Below, one piece after another: positions 6,838 through 8,139 of a stretch of DNA of 8,139 nucleotides. The DNA lies in the NCBI GenBank assembly GCA_003488465.1, contig DNLN01000006.1, forward strand, positions 1-8,139, in the 5' to 3' direction. The notes under the pieces are model-generated. The model saw nothing but the letters and a program-made list of their open reading frames with translations. It did no database searches and was not told the origin of the DNA. Source of the DNA: Sutterella sp. GTDB lineage: Bacteria > Pseudomonadota > Gammaproteobacteria > Burkholderiales > Burkholderiaceae_F. Made by a program: the position numbers and the translations under genes. Each line of letters opens with the position of its first letter. Within the stretch, counting starts at the first letter, position 1.

Positions 6838-7917
6838 ATGCAGGCAAACACACTTCTGAGGCGCGTCCGCGAAGCGCTCTTTTATTCGAGTTTTGCAACG
6901 GGCTTTACCGTCGTCGTCGGCTTTCTCCTTCTCATCATCGGCTGGTATGTCGTTGACTGGGCGGCGGTGAGCGCCGTGTTCGTGCCGGATGCCAATGCCT
7001 GTTACGCGGCTAAGGGGGCCTGCTGGGGGTTTGTTGCCGAGAAATGGCGGCTCATCCTTTTCGGCCGCTACCCTTTTAGTGAGCAGTGGCGGCCCGCCCT
7101 CGCAACCGCTGCCATTGTTTTGATGCTCGTTGCAACAGCGGTTCCCGCTTTCTGGACCCGCAAGGGAGCAAGAGCGCTCCTTTGGGGCTGGGTTGGTGCG
7201 TTTGCCGTCTTTTTCGGCCTCATGTACGGAGGCTTTGCCGGGCTCTCGAAGGTGAGCACCGACAACTGGGGAGGACTTCCGCTCACTGTCATCCTGACGC
7301 TCCTAGGCATGACCGTCTCGGCACCGATCGGCATTCTCCTTGCGCTCGGGCGCAGAAGCGAGATGCCGCTCGTGAAGGCGGTCTCGATCGGCTACATCGA
7401 ACTCGTGCGCGGCGTGCCGCTCATCACGGTGCTTTTTGTGGCGAGTTTTGTCTTTCCGCTGCTCCTTCCCAGCGGAGTGCGGATCGATCCCTTCTGGCGC
7501 GTCACCTGGGGCATCATTCTCTTTCAGGCGGCCTACATGGCCGAAACCGTGAGAGGCGGCCTGCAGACCATTCCGAAGGGGCAGTTCCTTGCCGCGGACT
7601 CGCTGGGGCTGACGCTCTTTGCCCGATACGTCTATGTGATCCTGCCTCAGGCGCTTGTTGCAGTGATTCCGGCGTTTGTGAACAGTCTGCTTTCGACCTT
7701 CATGGATACGTCCCTTGTGACGGTTGTCTCGATGTATGACCTCACGGGGTCGCTCGCGCTCGCGCTAGGTGATGCCAGCTGGCGCGACTTCTTCCGCGAG
7801 GGGTACATCTTCATCGCCGCAATCTATTTTGCCGCGAGCTTTGCCATGAGCCGCTACAGCCAGTGGCTCGAGAGGCGGCTTACGGGCAGCAAGAAGAATT
7901 CAACGCTCTCCTTCTGA
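6838..7917 (+). CDS. aapM: amino acid ABC importer permease, AapM/BztC-like
   Basis: The second inner-membrane permease of the importer (BPD_transp_1 family), 359 aa and somewhat shorter than many AapM/BztC proteins. The first helix is about residues 19-38. The AapM hallmark follows: a periplasmic segment with C55 and C62 (CYAAKGACWGFV), then LILFGRYPF and EQWRP. The transport domain begins near GLPLTVILTLLGM and carries ELVRGVPLITVLF. The EAA loop is GQFLAADSLGL (248-258), followed by YVILPQALVAVIP. Residues typical of the family are present and no frame break is seen. The gene ends with tandem TGA TGA. It lies eleven bases after aapQ and 77 bases before tex. The ATPase gene aapP, which usually follows aapM, is not there. 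Confidence 0.93.
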   Translation: MQANTLLRRVREALFYSSFATGFTVVVGFLLLIIGWYVVDWAAVSAVFVPDANACYAAKGACWGFVAEKWRLILFGRYPFSEQWRPALATAAIVLMLVATAVPAFWTRKGARALLWGWVGAFAVFFGLMYGGFAGLSKVSTDNWGGLPLTVILTLLGMTVSAPIGILLALGRRSEMPLVKAVSIGYIELVRGVPLITVLFVASFVFPLLLPSGVRIDPFWRVTWGIILFQAAYMAETVRGGLQTIPKGQFLAADSLGLTLFARYVYVILPQALVAVIPAFVNSLLSTFMDTSLVTVVSMYDLTGSLALALGDASWRDFFREGYIFIAAIYFAASFAMSRYSQWLERRLTGSKKNSTLSF

Positions 7918-7941
7918 TGAAGACCGCGCTCGGCGTCTGAA

Positions 7942-7947
7942 TACAAT
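7942..7947 (+). promoter_or_regulatory. possible -10 element of tex
   Basis: TACAAT lies 47 bases before the tex ATG, in the only gap between aapM and tex. The -35 region is poor (TGAAGA at about 7918-7923). No hairpin terminator separates aapM from tex, so read-through from aapM is equally possible. Confidence 0.3.
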
Positions 7948-7994
7948 CCCCCTTCCTTTTTTGTTTCTCGTTTTTGAAGAGGTTCTTTTTTACG

Positions 7995-8139
7995 ATGTCT
8001 CACCTTTCCGAATCCCAAAATCAGCGCATTGCCCGAATGATTGCCGAAGCCATCGGCGCACGGGTGCAGCAGGTGCTGGTCGCCGTGGAGCTCCTCGATG
8101 GCGGCTCGACGGTGCCCTTCATCGCCCGCTACCGCAAGG
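7995..8139 (+). CDS. tex: Tex-type RNA-binding transcription accessory protein, N-terminal fragment
   Basis: Only the first 48 codons lie in the window; the gene continues past the right edge. The visible part starts MSHLSESQNQRIARMIAEAI and reaches STVPFIARYRK. The block TVPFIARYRK is highly characteristic of the Tex N-terminal domain. Full-length Tex is usually about 770-790 aa and ends with an S1 RNA-binding domain; it is a conserved cytoplasmic nucleic-acid-binding protein linked to transcription. The ATG at 7995 is preceded by AAGAGG (7977-7982) at a rather long spacing of twelve bases with a T-rich stretch between, which makes the exact start slightly uncertain. It follows aapM in the same direction but is probably an independent housekeeping gene. 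Confidence 0.88.
   Translation, partial: MSHLSESQNQRIARMIAEAIGARVQQVLVAVELLDGGSTVPFIARYRK

Noticed and set aside
7086..7739. 217-codon open frame inside aapM in another frame
   Set aside because: It overlaps conserved AapM transport-domain sequence, and its Arg/Cys/Ala/Ser-rich translation has no recognisable family.

Overview
The window is ordinary chromosomal DNA, most likely from a betaproteobacterium of the order Burkholderiales. Its moderately high GC content, the long zinc-ribbon form of topoisomerase III and the Aap-type amino acid transporter would fit a gut Sutterella/Parasutterella-like lineage. The family placement is inferred from remembered protein similarity, not from a search. 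I found no transposase, phage gene, CRISPR array, tRNA or rRNA.

Layout. Positions 1-169 are an AT-richer leader with a perfect hairpin near the left edge and two smaller inverted repeats. Next come topB (170-2668, +), a nested terminator structure (2696-2755), and paeA/ytfL (2758-4155, -), which converges on topB. A 267-base divergent intergenic region (4156-4422) holds a good extended -10 promoter for paeA, several short palindromes and two possible mini-ORFs. It is followed by aapJ (4423-5439, +), a terminator-like hairpin with an overlapping TATAAT (5516-5580), aapQ (5612-6826, +), aapM (6838-7917, +) and the first 48 codons of tex (7995 to the window edge, +).

How the genes work together. 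AapJ is the periplasmic binding protein, and AapQ and AapM are the two inner-membrane permeases of a general L-amino-acid (Aap/Bzt-type) ABC importer. The ATPase gene aapP, which normally follows aapM, is absent: tex comes instead. The hairpin between aapJ and aapQ probably keeps binding-protein transcripts more abundant than permease transcripts. PaeA is a membrane protein of the CNNM/CBS/CorC class, related to the enterobacterial polyamine exporter. TopB and Tex are housekeeping nucleic-acid proteins with no evident link to the transporter.

I do not see a previously undescribed system here. The points most worth checking are the aapJ-aapQ control region, the missing ATPase gene and the aapJ leader.
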